Shown in pieces: positions 10,601-19,312 of a DNA stretch of 44,599 bases. How positions within the stretch are numbered: position 1 is the first letter of the stretch; each line of letters begins with the position of its first letter. The DNA comes from Candidatus Symbiothrix sp. (lineage in GTDB: Bacteria; Bacteroidota; Bacteroidia; Bacteroidales; Azobacteroidaceae). The notes under the pieces were generated by a model, which was given only the letters and a program-made list of their open reading frames with translations, did no database searches and was not told the origin of the DNA. A program made the translations under genes and the position numbers. The DNA is taken from NCBI GenBank assembly GCA_031290435.1, contig JAITNQ010000077.1:1-44599 (forward strand), written 5' to 3'.

Positions 10601-10855
10601 GACGGCTCTTATTTAAGGATACAAAATATTTCCTTGGGATACACACTACCGAAACAATGGACACGTAAAATCGGCTTAACAGGCGTAAAGGTATATGCCA
10701 ATTTGCAAAATCTTTACACATTCACCACCTATCGCGGATTTGACCCGGAAATAGGTGTTTCATACGGCTATCAGGGAAGTATGCTGACAGGAGTGGACAA
10801 TGGTCGTTATCCCTCGCCGCGTATTTATACTTTTGGACTGAATGTTTCATTTTAA
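7643..10855 (+). CDS. SusC-like TonB-dependent transporter 1 (xylan locus)
   Basis: This 1070-residue outer-membrane transporter imports glycan fragments with its SusD partner. A signal peptide ends at PLWLSAQ (about residue 38). It is followed by a carboxypeptidase-D-regulatory-like domain (ITVKGLIRDKDGESLPGASV, residues about 40-115), the SusC linker motif EEVVVVGYGTMKKSDLTGSV, a plug domain with the typical LKDASATAIYGSRAANGVIM, and a C-terminal beta barrel ending in FGLNVSF with the terminal aromatic residue. The ATG at 7643 is taken here; a second ATG at 7679 (MKNNLNLKAIRFLLL) gives a cleaner signal peptide and may be the true start. It is the first gene of the operon, 16 bases before susD. 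The xylan substrate is inferred from the downstream GH10 gene. Confidence 0.93.
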   Translation: MERNQKTNVKKIMKNNLNLKAIRFLLLFLFIPLWLSAQNITVKGLIRDKDGESLPGASVAVKGSSLGTSADVNGNYSLAVSDSKAVLVFSYLGFVTQEITIGGRSVIDVTLLEDQHLLEEVVVVGYGTMKKSDLTGSVASVKSEAIQKSVPTSLDQVLQGRAAGVQVQQNSGMPGATTSIRIRGISSLNASTDPIYVIDGVVIEGGSSNGISTNPLVSINPADIVSMDILKDASATAIYGSRAANGVIMITTRRGEKGAAIVSYNGYAGWQQIPKQLDVLNLREYAAHRNVLAENNMINYNNSFVRPDLLGEGTDWQDELFNTALMHSHNVTIAGGNDVTTYSLGAGLSNQDGIATGSGFKRLSLSGNFDAQTKKWLKTGVNFAFSNTYQKLTVSDQSLVQVAIRTTPDVPVRNADGTFAASDEQFMPTNPMAMAMLIDNNNETYGIRGNTYAEITPANIGLKFRSELSFNYSTSNGYRFQPTYRLSQTQFNETNEGRFTKQYNKYWSWANTLTYDRTFNGIHKLTAMVGEEFQNSIWSYLMGLRNGYPTNGSTDLTLGDATTAANDGYSGDLPLIGFFGRVFYSYADKYLVTGTLRRDGSSNFFTGRKWGTFPSAAFAWRISEESFLKDSPSISNVKLRVGWGIVGNQNVPDHFAYLMRYGVVPTTWGTGLRQDNISNELIKWESTNSLNIGLDFSLFKNRIDVVLDWYNKKTDDLLMILPLPEYVSAGRNNPWGNYGSLQNRGFELTLNTTNVENRNFNWRTNLNFSFNRNKVLDIGNELGEFVGRVDDNAWGMTGQTVINRTIEGQAIGQFYGYQVIGRFEKATDFYYKNENGEIVRTPVISDLPIDEKSGVWIGDYIYRDQNNDGKIDEKDRVFIGNPEPKFTAGLGNTFTYKNIDLSIQLTGVFGNDVVNYSRRYMENPRRNISNLFTTALDYARLDLIDPNGPNDYRNVKIVGGDAHSPRLPLSTATSDYDFAFSDRFIEDGSYLRIQNISLGYTLPKQWTRKIGLTGVKVYANLQNLYTFTTYRGFDPEIGVSYGYQGSMLTGVDNGRYPSPRIYTFGLNVSF

Positions 10856-10871
10856 AATGTAAAAAGTACAC

Positions 10872-12545
10872 ATGAAAACAAAAATAACATTTTTACCGGT
10901 TTTGCTTTCAATAATGATCTTATTGAATGCGTGCGACAGTTTTTTGGAAAACAAACCCAGTAATTATATAGTAGGAAGTACGTTGACTGAAGAAAACCTG
11001 CCGATGCTCACTTCTCAACTCTATAACAGGGTTTGGTCGGGATTCAACAGCAATTTCTATTTCGGATTGGGCGATGGCATGGCTTACAACCTCAATGCAC
11101 CCTATTCCGATTATATTTATCCGTTCAGCGACTTGTCGGTTACCAGTTTGACCGGTCCGCTTGTCAACGCATGGGCTTCGCTCTATGAAGTGGTAGAACA
11201 TTCCACAGGCGTAGTCAAAACCGTAGAGGAAAGCAGTGCACCGCAAGCAGCAAAAGACGGCTATATAGCCGAAGCGCGTTTTATGCGCGGAACGGCCTAT
11301 TGGTATCTGGCCTCGCTTTGGCACAATGCAATCATTGTATCCGATCCGGAAGAGTTGGTAGCCCATCCGATCGTAAACACCAATCCTAAAAAGGACGTAT
11401 ATGAATTTGCCATTCGCGATTTGGAATTTGCCGCAAAATATTTGCCTGAAACGGCAAGTGCGGCAGGACGGGTAACACGGTACAGCGCTTTCGGCATGTT
11501 ATCCAGAGTGTATCTGGATTATTCCGGCTTTGTATCTTCCAATTACGGCGAGAATCCGAATGTCGGTACACGGGATGCGGCCTATTTGGATCTGGCAAAA
11601 AAAGCAGCCGAAAAGGTGATCAATAGCGGCGCTTACAAATTAATGGCTAATTATGACGATTTGTTCAGGATTGAAAACAACAACAATTCCGAATCGATTT
11701 TCGCTTTCCAATGGGTGCCGGGCATGAACAGTTCAACCGGTTACGGCGTTATCAATACGCATCAGTCCTATTTCGCTTTCGGTTCGATAGTTACCGGCGA
11801 TGATGCCGCATGGGGCGGCGGCGGCACCGGATGTCCTTATGATATGATTAAAGAATATGAAATCAGTGACGTCATTCGTCGCAAGGCAACCTGGATGGGC
11901 AATGGCGACCATTATCCGGAAATCAACAAGGCCAACGGCGGTTTGACTTACGATGAGGCGACATTTTCGGCGGCGCCCCGCTGGCTGAGTGTAAAAAAAG
12001 GAATTACCGGCTCGAACAAGGACAACCCTGCAATCGGTCGTATGAATTCGGCTTTGGACAATTACATGTTGCGTTTGGCGGAAGTTTATTTGAATTATGC
12101 AGAGGCCATTTTGGGAAATAACGCCTCAACAAACGATGCAACGGCGCTCGAATATTTTAACAAAGTAAGAACCCGTGCGGGTATGTCCGCCAAAACCGCA
12201 ATCGCTTATGAAGACCTGCGGCACGAACGCCGTATCGAGTTTTGCCTTGAAGGGCGTTATTGGTACGACCTTGTAGCGCGCGCTTATTACAGACAGCAGG
12301 AAGTGATCAACTACCTGAACACACAAAATCGCGGCGTTGTAACCTCCTATCTATTTGATGCACCGAGCAATCTTCGTGTCGATCCGGATCGTGATCCGGG
12401 TTCGCGGGCAGTAGGCACAGCAACGGCAGCCACTTTCCGGTTACCATATCCCGAATCGGAATTGATTCAAAATCCGAAATTGGGAGACGCCCCTGTTCCT
12501 TATGTGTTTACGGAAGATAGAATAACCGATTTGTTTAACAATTAA
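10872..12545 (+). CDS. SusD-like surface lipoprotein 1 (xylan locus)
   Basis: The protein has 557 residues. A lipoprotein signal peptide ends in LLNACDS, so the Cys near residue 21 is the expected lipidation site. The N-terminal SusD-like segment and the C-terminal RagB/SusD segment are both present: GYIAEARFMRGTAYWYLASL holds the TPR-like helix that faces SusC, and the end has YLNYAEAILG, then LRHERRIEFCLEGRYWYDLV, which is highly typical. It would cap the SusC barrel and bind oligosaccharide at the cell surface. It lies 16 bases after susC, so the two are surely co-transcribed. Confidence 0.93.
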   Translation: MKTKITFLPVLLSIMILLNACDSFLENKPSNYIVGSTLTEENLPMLTSQLYNRVWSGFNSNFYFGLGDGMAYNLNAPYSDYIYPFSDLSVTSLTGPLVNAWASLYEVVEHSTGVVKTVEESSAPQAAKDGYIAEARFMRGTAYWYLASLWHNAIIVSDPEELVAHPIVNTNPKKDVYEFAIRDLEFAAKYLPETASAAGRVTRYSAFGMLSRVYLDYSGFVSSNYGENPNVGTRDAAYLDLAKKAAEKVINSGAYKLMANYDDLFRIENNNNSESIFAFQWVPGMNSSTGYGVINTHQSYFAFGSIVTGDDAAWGGGGTGCPYDMIKEYEISDVIRRKATWMGNGDHYPEINKANGGLTYDEATFSAAPRWLSVKKGITGSNKDNPAIGRMNSALDNYMLRLAEVYLNYAEAILGNNASTNDATALEYFNKVRTRAGMSAKTAIAYEDLRHERRIEFCLEGRYWYDLVARAYYRQQEVINYLNTQNRGVVTSYLFDAPSNLRVDPDRDPGSRAVGTATAATFRLPYPESELIQNPKLGDAPVPYVFTEDRITDLFNN

Positions 12546-12557
12546 AAAAGAAACAGT

Positions 12558-13865
12558 ATGAAAAGAAATATTGCTATAAAATTTTGGACATTGAGCCTGA
12601 TCTGCGGATGCTCGTTTGTTTTCCTTTTCAATGCATGCGAGAACAAAGATGACGGAAATGATTCGCCCGTAAAGATTACAAAAGTCTTTTTGGAAGATGC
12701 GCAATCGTCTGTTCCCGATAGGGAAGTGACATTTGCCCGCCTCGGACAGGTGGTTCGTTTGGAAGGAAGCGGTTTCACCGGCATAAAAAGTGTATTGGTC
12801 AATGGGAAAAGTTGTTATTTCAATCCGGTATTTGTCGGAGACAATTCCATGCTATTGCAAATAGCAAATGATGTTCCGACAGTCGAGGCTGCCGATGATA
12901 TACGGAATACGATTCAAGTCATTAAAAGCGAAACGAACCGGCATATTTATTCATTTGAAATCAGGGCGGCAGCGCCGTCCATTGCGCAAATTTCCCATAC
13001 CATGCCGCAGGCCGGCGACAAAATTATCATTTACGGTAAAGGCCTGCAAGAAATTTCAAGTGTAACTTTTCCGGGCAATATAGTGGTAACCAACGGGATT
13101 ATTACGAACGAAGACGGTACGGAAGTAAGCCTTGTTGTGCCTGCCGGAATTACCCAAAGCGGTTCCATTACCGTGATCGGTGCAAATGGCGGCGCCTATT
13201 CGCCTGCTTATTTCAACTTCAAGGAAGGTCTGGTACACAATTTCGATGATGTGCAAAACTATTCTTGGGGTTCGGGAGTGGACAATACGGCATTGACGGC
13301 AAGCATCCCCGCTTCGGGCGTTTTGCCTAAATCGCAAGGCGGCTATCAGGCGTTCAATGCCGACGGCAATCTTGCCGCAAACGCCGATCAGCGTTTCTGG
13401 CTCAATTCTACGGCCATTTTTTCAACGATTACCAGCAAAATTCCCGGTTCTACCGCTGCTGCCGATTGTGGTATGCAACTGGATATTTATGTAGAAGGCG
13501 CATGGAATTCGGGAATTATTCGCTTTGTGATGGCAGACGGTTCAGGCGCATCAAGGTATTGTATGCTGTATCAGCCTGTTTATGTAAATGGCGTTCACAG
13601 CGCAGAAGCATTTGTGAATCCGGGTGCATGGTTTACCGTTACTTTACCGTTCGGTTTGAGTTCCGATTACGAAGGAAAAACCTTGGACGATGTGATCGCT
13701 TCTATGTCGGCGGCGTCTTACAAACAGGCAGGGCCTTGGTTCGAAAACAGCGGTATCAGCGATGTGTTCGATGCCGTACCGGCTACCGAAAAGGTGTATT
13801 TCGATAATATTCGCTTTGTACCGCTTACAACGCCTACTTACAGCGATTTTCCGGATGAAGACTAA
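12558..13865 (+). CDS. Surface glycan-binding lipoprotein (SGBP, IPT/TIG-domain type)
   Basis: This 435-residue lipoprotein has its lipobox at LFNACEN (Cys about residue 27). Two or three IPT/TIG immunoglobulin-like domains follow (VVRLEGSGFTGIKSVLVNGK; APSIAQISHTMPQAGDKIII with IYGKGLQEISSVTFPG; then SGSITVIGANGGAYSP). The last 200 residues form a beta-rich glycan-binding domain (NFDDVQNYSWGSG at its start, VYFDNIRFVP at its end). The architecture is that of SGBP-B proteins such as those of Bacteroides and Prevotella xylan loci, where the gene sits between susD and a GH10 gene, as here. It has no enzyme motif. It would extend from the surface and hold xylan close to the xylanase and SusC/D. 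Confidence 0.85.
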   Translation: MKRNIAIKFWTLSLICGCSFVFLFNACENKDDGNDSPVKITKVFLEDAQSSVPDREVTFARLGQVVRLEGSGFTGIKSVLVNGKSCYFNPVFVGDNSMLLQIANDVPTVEAADDIRNTIQVIKSETNRHIYSFEIRAAAPSIAQISHTMPQAGDKIIIYGKGLQEISSVTFPGNIVVTNGIITNEDGTEVSLVVPAGITQSGSITVIGANGGAYSPAYFNFKEGLVHNFDDVQNYSWGSGVDNTALTASIPASGVLPKSQGGYQAFNADGNLAANADQRFWLNSTAIFSTITSKIPGSTAAADCGMQLDIYVEGAWNSGIIRFVMADGSGASRYCMLYQPVYVNGVHSAEAFVNPGAWFTVTLPFGLSSDYEGKTLDDVIASMSAASYKQAGPWFENSGISDVFDAVPATEKVYFDNIRFVPLTTPTYSDFPDED

Positions 13866-13888
13866 TAATAACATTAATAGATACAATT

Positions 13889-16138
13889 ATGAACCTAAAT
13901 AGAAAGAAACTAATACGCCAATGTTCATTGTTCATTGTTCATTGTTCATTGTTCATTGGCCTGAACGCTTGTTACGATGAAAAAATGGAATGGGGCGACC
14001 CCTATACGCACCCTGATGTTGCGGAACTGCCCTTGCCGTTGCAGGAAAAAATCGCCCGTTACGAGGCGCTGAATGCTTATACCAATTTTACGTTGGGAGT
14101 GGGTATTGATTTATCGCTTTATATGAGCGACGAAGCTTACCGGAACATTGTCAATCAGCATTTCGATGAAATTACGTTAGGTTACAATATGAAACACGGC
14201 GCTATGGTAAACGGACAGGGCGTATTGAATTTCACCCCGGTCGATAACTTGCTGACAGAGTTGAAAAAAGCCGGTCTGACCGTGTTTGGACACACTTTGG
14301 TTTGGCACCAGAATCAGAATGCAAGTTACCTGAACGGTTTGATAGCGCCGACCATTATTCCCGGAACGCCCGGTTCAAGCCTGATTGTCAACGGTGATTT
14401 TGAAGATGGACTTACGGGGTGGAATATCCCTTATTACGCCGAAAATGTCACTTCAAGCGTCGACGGCGGCGCGATTGACGGAACGCATGCCATGAAAGTC
14501 TTGGTCGGCGATTTCGGTGGAGGCAAGTACAACATGCAGATCAACAGTCCTTCGTTCCAAATCATCAGCGGACATCAATACGAAATTTCTTTCTTTATCA
14601 AATCCGATATTGAAGGCGCTGTGGGACTTGATTTTCCAAATGCGGATCTGACCAATCAGTACCCGTGGACAGAAGGAAAAGAACTGACCACTACGAGCGG
14701 AACATGGACAAAAGTAAGCTACAATCCGACTGCTACACCCGACGGCATGGTAGCTGCCGCAGATAATGCCGCGATGACCTTCAGACTGTTGCTGGGCGCA
14801 GAGAAAAACGTCACCTATTATATAGACGCCGTAGAGGTAATCGATTTGGACGCAGGAGCCGAGTACAATTATGTGGAAAACGGCGGCTTCGAAAGCGGCG
14901 ACCTGACCGGCTGGAGCGCGCTGAATGCGGCGGCAGGTATTGAAGTCACCAATGCGGAAAAATTCACCGGCGTCTATTCGGTTAAAATGACCTCCGGTTC
15001 GTCATCAGCCAATGCGTGGGATCTCCAATTGGAAAGTTCAGGAGTAGCTATGGATGCGACAAAGACTTATACGTTTTCGTTCTACGTGAAATCGAACCTT
15101 GCCGGCAAAGGTCGCGTTTCCTTCCCCGGAGGCGGTGTGGACGGCAATCAATATCCATGGTTGAACTGGACGGGAAGTGGAGCCGGTGAAGCCTTTACCA
15201 CCCCAGCCGGTACATGGACTTTGGTTTCGGTTGATCTGACCAACACAGGTTCCGTAAGACTGAGTTTCGATATGGGTTATTTTCCCGACGTCACCTATTA
15301 TATTGATGATGTAAAGATTGTAGAAAAAGCGGCGGCAAGTCCTAAGAATATCTTGCGGGCAGGCCCCGTTACCATTGAAAAAACGCCGGAAGAAAAAGCC
15401 CAAATTATAGGAGAGGCTTTGGATAGCTGGATTTCCCAAATGGTGGGTCATTATCAAAGTGAAGTGCATGCTTGGGATGTGGTGAATGAACCGATAGACG
15501 ATGGAAAACCCTCTGCGCTGAAAACCGGTGTAGGGAAAACATTGGCTTCCGATGAATTTTACTGGCAGGATTACTTGGGCAAAGATTATGGTGTAACCGC
15601 CTTTAAATTAGCCCGCCAATACGGCAATGCCAATGACAAACTGTTTATCAACGATTATAACTTGGAATACAATTTGGCCAAATGCGACGGACTGATTGCT
15701 TATGCACAATACATCGAAAGCCAAGGCGCTAAAGTAGATGGTATCGGTACGCAAATGCATTTATCGCTTTCTGCAAACAGAGACAATATCGCCCAAATGT
15801 TTCAGAAATTAGCCGCCACAGGCAAATTGGTGAAAATTTCGGAACTGGATATTAAGGTAGAGACCTCCTCGCCGACAGTGGCGCAATATGCGGAACAAGC
15901 CGATTTGTACCAATATGTGATAGATATGTACATGCAATACGTTCCCGAAGCGCAACGCTACGGCGTCACGGTCTGGGGCGTTTCCGACAAAGCCAATGAA
16001 CACGAAAACTGGCTTCCGGACGATGCACCCTGCCTCTGGGATGGCGAATATGCACGCAAACATGCCTACAAAGGCTTTGCAGACGGTTTGGCCGGAAAAG
16101 ACGTCAGTGCGGATTTTTCGGGAGAATTGCAATATTAA
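13889..16138 (+). CDS. GH10 endo-1,4-beta-xylanase lipoprotein with two inserted CBMs
   Basis: The 749-residue protein cuts xylan backbone at the cell surface. The GH10 barrel is split. The first part (to about residue 158) shows NMKHGAMV and VFGHTLVWHQNQN. Two CBM4/CBM22-like beta-sandwich modules follow (about 160-322, starting LIVNGDFEDGLTGWN, and about 326-476, starting YVENGGFESGDLTGW). Then the barrel resumes and carries the acid/base Glu534 in WDVVNEP and the nucleophile Glu652 in ISELD. The same insertion is known from Prevotella Xyn10C and its Bacteroides ovatus relative. The lipobox is LNAC with Cys28. The signal peptide is encoded by five copies of a 7-bp repeat. It follows the SGBP gene by 23 bases. 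Confidence 0.94.
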   Translation: MNLNRKKLIRQCSLFIVHCSLFIGLNACYDEKMEWGDPYTHPDVAELPLPLQEKIARYEALNAYTNFTLGVGIDLSLYMSDEAYRNIVNQHFDEITLGYNMKHGAMVNGQGVLNFTPVDNLLTELKKAGLTVFGHTLVWHQNQNASYLNGLIAPTIIPGTPGSSLIVNGDFEDGLTGWNIPYYAENVTSSVDGGAIDGTHAMKVLVGDFGGGKYNMQINSPSFQIISGHQYEISFFIKSDIEGAVGLDFPNADLTNQYPWTEGKELTTTSGTWTKVSYNPTATPDGMVAAADNAAMTFRLLLGAEKNVTYYIDAVEVIDLDAGAEYNYVENGGFESGDLTGWSALNAAAGIEVTNAEKFTGVYSVKMTSGSSSANAWDLQLESSGVAMDATKTYTFSFYVKSNLAGKGRVSFPGGGVDGNQYPWLNWTGSGAGEAFTTPAGTWTLVSVDLTNTGSVRLSFDMGYFPDVTYYIDDVKIVEKAAASPKNILRAGPVTIEKTPEEKAQIIGEALDSWISQMVGHYQSEVHAWDVVNEPIDDGKPSALKTGVGKTLASDEFYWQDYLGKDYGVTAFKLARQYGNANDKLFINDYNLEYNLAKCDGLIAYAQYIESQGAKVDGIGTQMHLSLSANRDNIAQMFQKLAATGKLVKISELDIKVETSSPTVAQYAEQADLYQYVIDMYMQYVPEAQRYGVTVWGVSDKANEHENWLPDDAPCLWDGEYARKHAYKGFADGLAGKDVSADFSGELQY
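13924..13958 (+). repeat. 7-bp tandem repeat (TTCATTG x5) inside the xylanase signal peptide
   Basis: Five perfect units of TTCATTG run from 13924 to 13958. They encode the hydrophobic part CSLFIVHCSLFI. Since 7 is not a multiple of 3, gain or loss of one unit shifts the frame, while three units (21 bases) add seven residues. See findings. Confidence 0.95.
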
Positions 16139-16188
16139 GAAAAGAGAACTATTCATTTTTTTTATTCATTTTAATCTATAATTATGTT

Positions 16189-19100
16189 ATGAGACACAAA
16201 AATTATTTTGTAAGGCTTGTAAGTCTACTTGGTTTATTCCTTGTCGTCCCTTTGTGGCTTTCGGCACAGAACATTACTGTAACCGGCGTCGTGAAGGAAA
16301 AGAGCGGAGAAACGCTTATTGGTGTAAGCGTTTCGGAAAAAGGAACTTCGAATGGTATTTCTACGGGTATTGACGGGAGCTTTGCTTTAAGCGTTCCGGG
16401 AAATGCGACCTTAGAATTTTCGTATCTGGGTTTTATTACGCAATCTATTCCTGTAAACGGGAGAACACGGATTGATGTGGTATTGGAAGAAGATGCGCTA
16501 TTATTGAGTGAAGTGGTGGTGATCGGTTATGGAACGCAACGAAGAGAAGCTGTTACGGGTTCGGTGGCTTCGATGTCGGGAGCAAAGCTTACCGAAGTGC
16601 AAACGGGCAACGTTACTTCTGCGTTAGCAGGACGTGTTGCAGGTGTGCAATTGACACAAACCAGTTCTAAACCGGGCGACGATATGCGGATTCGCATTCG
16701 AGGTACACGTTCATTTAGTGGCGACAACGATCCGCTCGTTGTGTTGGATGGAATACCTTTTGCCGGTACTATTGGTGATATTAACCCCAATGACATTAAA
16801 AGCATTGACATTTTGAAAGATGCTTCTGCAACAGCTATCTATGGTTCGCGCGGTTCAAACGGTGTGATTATTGTTACCACCAATAAAGGTACAGCCGGAC
16901 AAAAAGCAAGGGTATCTTACAATGGCTATTATGGCTTGAAATCGCTTTACCATCGTTATCCGATGATGACAGGCGACGAATTGGCGGAAGTGAGAAGAAT
17001 TGCAGAGAAGTATATAGATACAAACGGCAATCCCACCATGGGCGCCGATGAAGCCATAGGCAACAATACGGATTGGCAGGATTTGTTGTTCGAAACGGGG
17101 TCTGTAATGAGTCACGATATTGGCGTTGCAAGTGGAACACAAGGAGGTAGTTATACTTTTGGAGCAGGTTATTATAAAGACCAGTCTTTACTGCCCGGAC
17201 AAGATTACAACCGTATCAATTTGCGTGCCAACATAGATCAAGCCATAGGCAAATATTTCCGTTTTGGTTTGACCACAAACAATAATTACAATACTGCCGA
17301 TGGACGCAGAATAGGTCTGTCTAATGTGTTGCAACTTTCACCGCTGATTAATCCTTACAATGAAGACGGCACATGGAAACAGCGGGCAAGCGCCATAGAC
17401 GATCAAAACGGATGGATGTATAGTAGAAAGTCTTACGAAAGTTTGGGCGATGGCTTTGCCGATAATCTGCGTAATTACGCTTCCTATAACTCCTTGTTCG
17501 GCGAAGTAAAAGCGCCATGGGTGGAAGGTTTGAGTTACCGCATCAATTTGGGTTTGAACCTGCGCGGAATGAATCGCGGTCAATATACCGGAGTTGGAGT
17601 AGTTGGTCAGGCAAATGCCGCGTCTTCCGGCTCATTAGACAAACGCCTGACTACACAATGGGTGGTCGAAAATCTGTTGACTTACGACAAAAATTTCGAC
17701 AAACACCATATCAACGTAACCGCTTTGTATTCGGCAGAAAAAACACATGCCGACCGTTCGTATGTTACGGCAATCAATATTCCTGCCGACTTTTTCCAAT
17801 ATTGGAATTTGGGTCAGGCAGCCAAAGCGGATGTAACCTACAATCCGGATGAACAACAATTTAGAGAATGGGGCTTGGAATCGTATATGGGACGTGTTAT
17901 GTACGACTACGACAGCCGTTATATGTTGAGCGTTGCCTATCGTTCGGATGGTTCGTCTCGTTTGGCTAAAGGTCACAAATGGCATTCCTATCCTGCAATT
18001 TCCGCCGGTTGGAATATAGCTAAAGAAGAATTTACAGAAAACGTAGATTGGATAAATAATCTGAAATTGCGTTTGGGTTGGGGACAAACGTCCAATCAAG
18101 CCATTGCACCTTATGGCACACTTGGAACTTTGGGAACTTATCCTTACAATTTCGGAGGTTCAAATACAACCGGATTTTATATTGAGTCGGTGCCGAATCC
18201 CGATTTGGGTTGGGAATATTCCATTACCTACAATGCAGGTTTGGATTTCTCATTGCTTAACAATCGTTTGTGGGGTAGCGTAGAGTACTATGTTACCGAT
18301 ACCAAAGATATATTGTATAATATGCCTTTACCTGAGACATCCGGAGTGGGTAGTACTTGGGCAAATGTAGGAAAAATGCGTAACAACGGTTTGGAATTGG
18401 CTTTGAACGGAACGGTCATTGATAATAAAGATGGCTGGACGTGGGACGTAGGAGTTAATTTCTATACCAACCACAACGAAATTACCGAAATATCAAGCGG
18501 TGTAGAAGAAGACAGGAATATTTTCCTATTTAAAGGACATCCAATTAATTCCATTTACGATTTTGAAAAAATTGGCATTTGGCAGGAAGGTGAAAACGTT
18601 GGCGCTTATGAGGCAAACGGTCATGCCGGTATGATTAAAGTAAAATATACCGGGGAATACAATGCCGACGGAACACCTGTGCGCCAGATCAATGACGAAG
18701 ACAGACAGATACTTCATGTAGATCCGGCTTGGCAGGGCGGTTTCAATACCCGCGTTGCTTACAAAAATTGGGATTTGAATGTTATCGGTTCTTATCAACA
18801 CGGTGGTACATTGATTAGCGCCTTGCACTCTTCCAACGGTTATCTGAATTTGCTGACCGGTCGTCGTGGACAAGTGAAAGTGGATTATTGGACGCCCGAA
18901 AATACCGACGCCAAATATCCGATTCCTTCTAACGGACCTCTATCCGGCGATAATCAAAAATATGCTTCAACGCTCGGTTATTTCGATGCTTCTTACTTTA
19001 AAGTAGGGCAAATCACCTTGGGCTACAATTTTGATTCCAATGCTACATGGTTCAAAAAAGCGGGATTAGGAGCGGCTCGTTTGTATTTTACCTTACAAAA

Positions 19101-19284
19101 TGCCTTTGTTCTGTTCTCTCCGTTTGCAAGTGAAACAGGTTTAGATCCCGTAACTAACTCTTTTGGTAACGAAAATGCGGCTGTTACAACCGGTTTGCCC
19201 TATCGTGCAGGTAATATGCCGGTAGTCAGCGCCAATACGCCGCAAACACGCAATTATCTATTTGGATTGAACTTGTCGTTCTAA
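16189..19284 (+). CDS. SusC-like TonB-dependent transporter 2
   Basis: The 1031-residue protein has a signal peptide ending at PLWLSAQ, the same end as the first SusC, then a carboxypeptidase-D-regulatory-like domain (NITVTGVVKEKSGETLIGVS), the linker SEVVVIGYGTQRREAVTGSV, the plug motif ILKDASATAIYGSRGSNGVI and a barrel ending YLFGLNLSF. It begins 50 bases after the xylanase stop with no convincing promoter, so it most likely belongs to the same transcript. The two SusC proteins are related but clearly different in the barrel. A second transporter is usual in large xylan loci (xusA/xusC in Prevotella). Its exact ligand cannot be read from the sequence. Confidence 0.92.
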   Translation: MRHKNYFVRLVSLLGLFLVVPLWLSAQNITVTGVVKEKSGETLIGVSVSEKGTSNGISTGIDGSFALSVPGNATLEFSYLGFITQSIPVNGRTRIDVVLEEDALLLSEVVVIGYGTQRREAVTGSVASMSGAKLTEVQTGNVTSALAGRVAGVQLTQTSSKPGDDMRIRIRGTRSFSGDNDPLVVLDGIPFAGTIGDINPNDIKSIDILKDASATAIYGSRGSNGVIIVTTNKGTAGQKARVSYNGYYGLKSLYHRYPMMTGDELAEVRRIAEKYIDTNGNPTMGADEAIGNNTDWQDLLFETGSVMSHDIGVASGTQGGSYTFGAGYYKDQSLLPGQDYNRINLRANIDQAIGKYFRFGLTTNNNYNTADGRRIGLSNVLQLSPLINPYNEDGTWKQRASAIDDQNGWMYSRKSYESLGDGFADNLRNYASYNSLFGEVKAPWVEGLSYRINLGLNLRGMNRGQYTGVGVVGQANAASSGSLDKRLTTQWVVENLLTYDKNFDKHHINVTALYSAEKTHADRSYVTAINIPADFFQYWNLGQAAKADVTYNPDEQQFREWGLESYMGRVMYDYDSRYMLSVAYRSDGSSRLAKGHKWHSYPAISAGWNIAKEEFTENVDWINNLKLRLGWGQTSNQAIAPYGTLGTLGTYPYNFGGSNTTGFYIESVPNPDLGWEYSITYNAGLDFSLLNNRLWGSVEYYVTDTKDILYNMPLPETSGVGSTWANVGKMRNNGLELALNGTVIDNKDGWTWDVGVNFYTNHNEITEISSGVEEDRNIFLFKGHPINSIYDFEKIGIWQEGENVGAYEANGHAGMIKVKYTGEYNADGTPVRQINDEDRQILHVDPAWQGGFNTRVAYKNWDLNVIGSYQHGGTLISALHSSNGYLNLLTGRRGQVKVDYWTPENTDAKYPIPSNGPLSGDNQKYASTLGYFDASYFKVGQITLGYNFDSNATWFKKAGLGAARLYFTLQNAFVLFSPFASETGLDPVTNSFGNENAAVTTGLPYRAGNMPVVSANTPQTRNYLFGLNLSF

Positions 19285-19312
19285 AATGTTTAATATTAAA
19301 TAATAAAACAAT

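Noticed and set aside
13466-13807. A 113-codon plus-strand frame
   Set aside because: It is an out-of-frame Arg/Cys-rich shadow of the glycan-binding lipoprotein gene.
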